From: Verrucomicrobiota bacterium
Lineage (GTDB): Bacteria; Verrucomicrobiota; Verrucomicrobiia; Opitutales; Seribacteraceae
Direction: 5' to 3'
NCBI GenBank assembly: GCA_030830145.1
Contig: JAURNO010000171.1
Coordinates: 1-6,610, forward strand
DNA: 6,610 nucleotides
Below are positions 5,977-6,610 of the stretch, in pieces (position 1 is the first letter of the stretch; the number at the start of each line of letters is the position of its first letter). A program made the position numbers and the translations under genes. The notes below the pieces were generated by a model that was given only the letters and a program-made list of their open reading frames with translations, had not been told where the DNA came from and did no database searches.

Positions 5977-6578
5977 GAAGAGTGCGATGCCGAGGATACT
6001 TGCCTCATGCAAAGGCTTTCCAACCTGTTGATGCAGGTCAGCCAAGCTTTCTTGCGCCTTTGCAACAGATGAATGAAGGCGAGCGCGGGGATTGAAACCA
6101 AAAGCCCCGTTTGGGTTGTTACGAGGGCTTGGGATATACCGCTGGCCACAGTGTCCATCTTGTAACTGTCCTGCATGCTTAGTCCGTCGAAGGTTCGAAG
6201 CATGCCCACGACGGTTCCGAGGAGACCTATGAGAGGCGCTGAGGTCGCCAAGACCATCAGGAATCTCAGCCTGCGGTTTAAGTAGGATGAATCGCTTGCC
6301 CGAACTTGGTCGAACTTTCTTCTCGTTTGTTTTCCGTTTTCATGGTCACCCATGCAATACCTCATTATTTCGTTTACCCGGCCGCCTCCCTTGAACGCTT
6401 GCCACCTTTCGCGGGGAAAGGCTTTGATGTCCGAAGGAATGACATGCTGCAGTCTAAGCCAAAGATCAAAGGAAAGGTAATAAGTGTACAGGGAGAGCAC
6501 TCCAAGGACGGGCATGAGAAACCCTCCTTTTTTCCAGGCTAAACTTGCCTCCTTCCAAAACTCAAGAATCACTTCCAT
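5973..6578 (-). CDS. MotA/TolQ/ExbB-family proton channel protein
   Basis: ExbB-type proteins form a pentameric inner-membrane ring that conducts protons with ExbD and powers TonB. The 201-aa protein has three membrane helices: about 20-40 (GFLMPVLGVLSLYTYYLSF), 105-128 (RFLMVLATSAPLIGLLGTVV) and 150-172 (QALVTTQTGLLVSIPALAFI). A charged cytoplasmic loop lies between the first and second. APLIGLLGTVVGMLRTF and ALVTTQTGLLVSIPAL are the signature stretches of the family. Length is in the family range (about 170-240). The start at 6576-6578 gives a normal N-terminus and follows a purine-rich tract that could help ribosome binding, although no classic Shine-Dalgarno sequence is present. The frame stays open upstream to the window edge but offers no other start there. 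The stop overlaps the exbD start (ATGA). It is probably the second channel-like gene of a TonB2-type operon whose earlier genes lie beyond the right edge. Confidence 0.92.
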   Translation of the reverse strand: MEVILEFWKEASLAWKKGGFLMPVLGVLSLYTYYLSFDLWLRLQHVIPSDIKAFPRERWQAFKGGGRVNEIMRYCMGDHENGKQTRRKFDQVRASDSSYLNRRLRFLMVLATSAPLIGLLGTVVGMLRTFDGLSMQDSYKMDTVASGISQALVTTQTGLLVSIPALAFIHLLQRRKKAWLTCINRLESLCMRQVSSASHSS

Positions 6579-6609
6579 CTTCTTTTTTTTCTTCTTCCAC
6601 TTCCACGGT
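6562..6609 (-). CDS. Possible 3' end of an upstream gene overlapping exbB
   Basis: One minus-strand frame other than that of exbB reads TVEVEEEKKEDGSDS and stops at TGA (6562-6564), overlapping the exbB start by 17 bases. A short acidic/lysine tail is a plausible C-terminus for the upstream operon gene; in TonB2-type clusters this is a larger ExbB-like protein (TtpC). Fifteen codons cannot prove it, and a second frame also closes in this area. The call rests mainly on the packed operon style and the lack of any promoter before exbB. Confidence 0.35.
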   Translation of the reverse strand, partial: TVEVEEEKKEDGSDS

Positions 6610-6610
6610 C

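Noticed and set aside
1..6610. tRNA, rRNA, CRISPR array, insertion sequence or attachment site
   Set aside because: I found no repeat-spacer pattern, transposase, terminal inverted repeats or tRNA-like cloverleaf; the coding density leaves little free space.

Overview
The window reads as a chromosomal segment of a Gram-negative bacterium. The evidence is an inner-membrane ExbB/ExbD/TonB energy-transduction cluster, which presupposes an outer membrane, plus housekeeping genes for NAD and one-carbon metabolism. There is no sign of a phage, plasmid, insertion sequence, CRISPR array, tRNA or rRNA. Gene order and protein flavour (a long-type NadA behind a Fur-like gene, and a TonB2-like cluster with two ExbDs and a TPR protein) would suit a Verrucomicrobiota/PVC-type bacterium. 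That placement is an impression from memory, not a demonstrated assignment. Almost none of the genes has a recognisable Shine-Dalgarno sequence, which suggests that non-SD or leaderless initiation is common in this genome.

Layout. Bases 1-1195, minus strand: a Fur-family regulator followed 3 bp later by nadA (quinolinate synthase), which runs off the left edge. Bases 1196-1327: a divergent control region with a good sigma70-type promoter pointing right and a tandem 11-bp repeat. Bases 1328-2197, plus strand: a parvulin-type peptidyl-prolyl isomerase without a signal peptide. Bases 2201-3076, minus strand: metF (methylenetetrahydrofolate reductase), converging on the isomerase gene with a 3-bp gap. 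Bases 3077-3129: a short spacer that is mostly one near-perfect palindrome lying 5 bp in front of the metF start. Bases 3130-6578, minus strand: a tightly packed operon that reads, in transcription order, exbB-like, exbD-like 1, exbD-like 2, tonB-like, TPR lipoprotein-like/periplasmic protein. Each junction overlaps by 1 or 4 bases (ATGA, ATGA, ATGA, TAATG). The last 17-49 bases probably hold the 3' end of another gene overlapping exbB.

How the genes work together. ExbB and the two ExbDs would form a proton-driven motor in the inner membrane. The TonB-like protein would carry the force across the periplasm to outer-membrane receptors, and the exported TPR protein is a likely accessory factor, as in TonB2-type clusters. 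The Fur-like protein and NadA are probably co-transcribed. NadA is a [4Fe-4S] enzyme, so a link to iron or redox state is plausible, but this Fur homologue lacks most of the usual regulatory metal ligands. MetF supplies 5-methyl-THF for methionine synthesis, and the palindrome before it is the best candidate operator in the window.

Nothing here is clearly a new biological system. The observations most worth following are the metF palindrome, the metal-site-degenerate Fur coupled to nadA, the apparently leaderless isomerase promoter, and the paired ExbDs.
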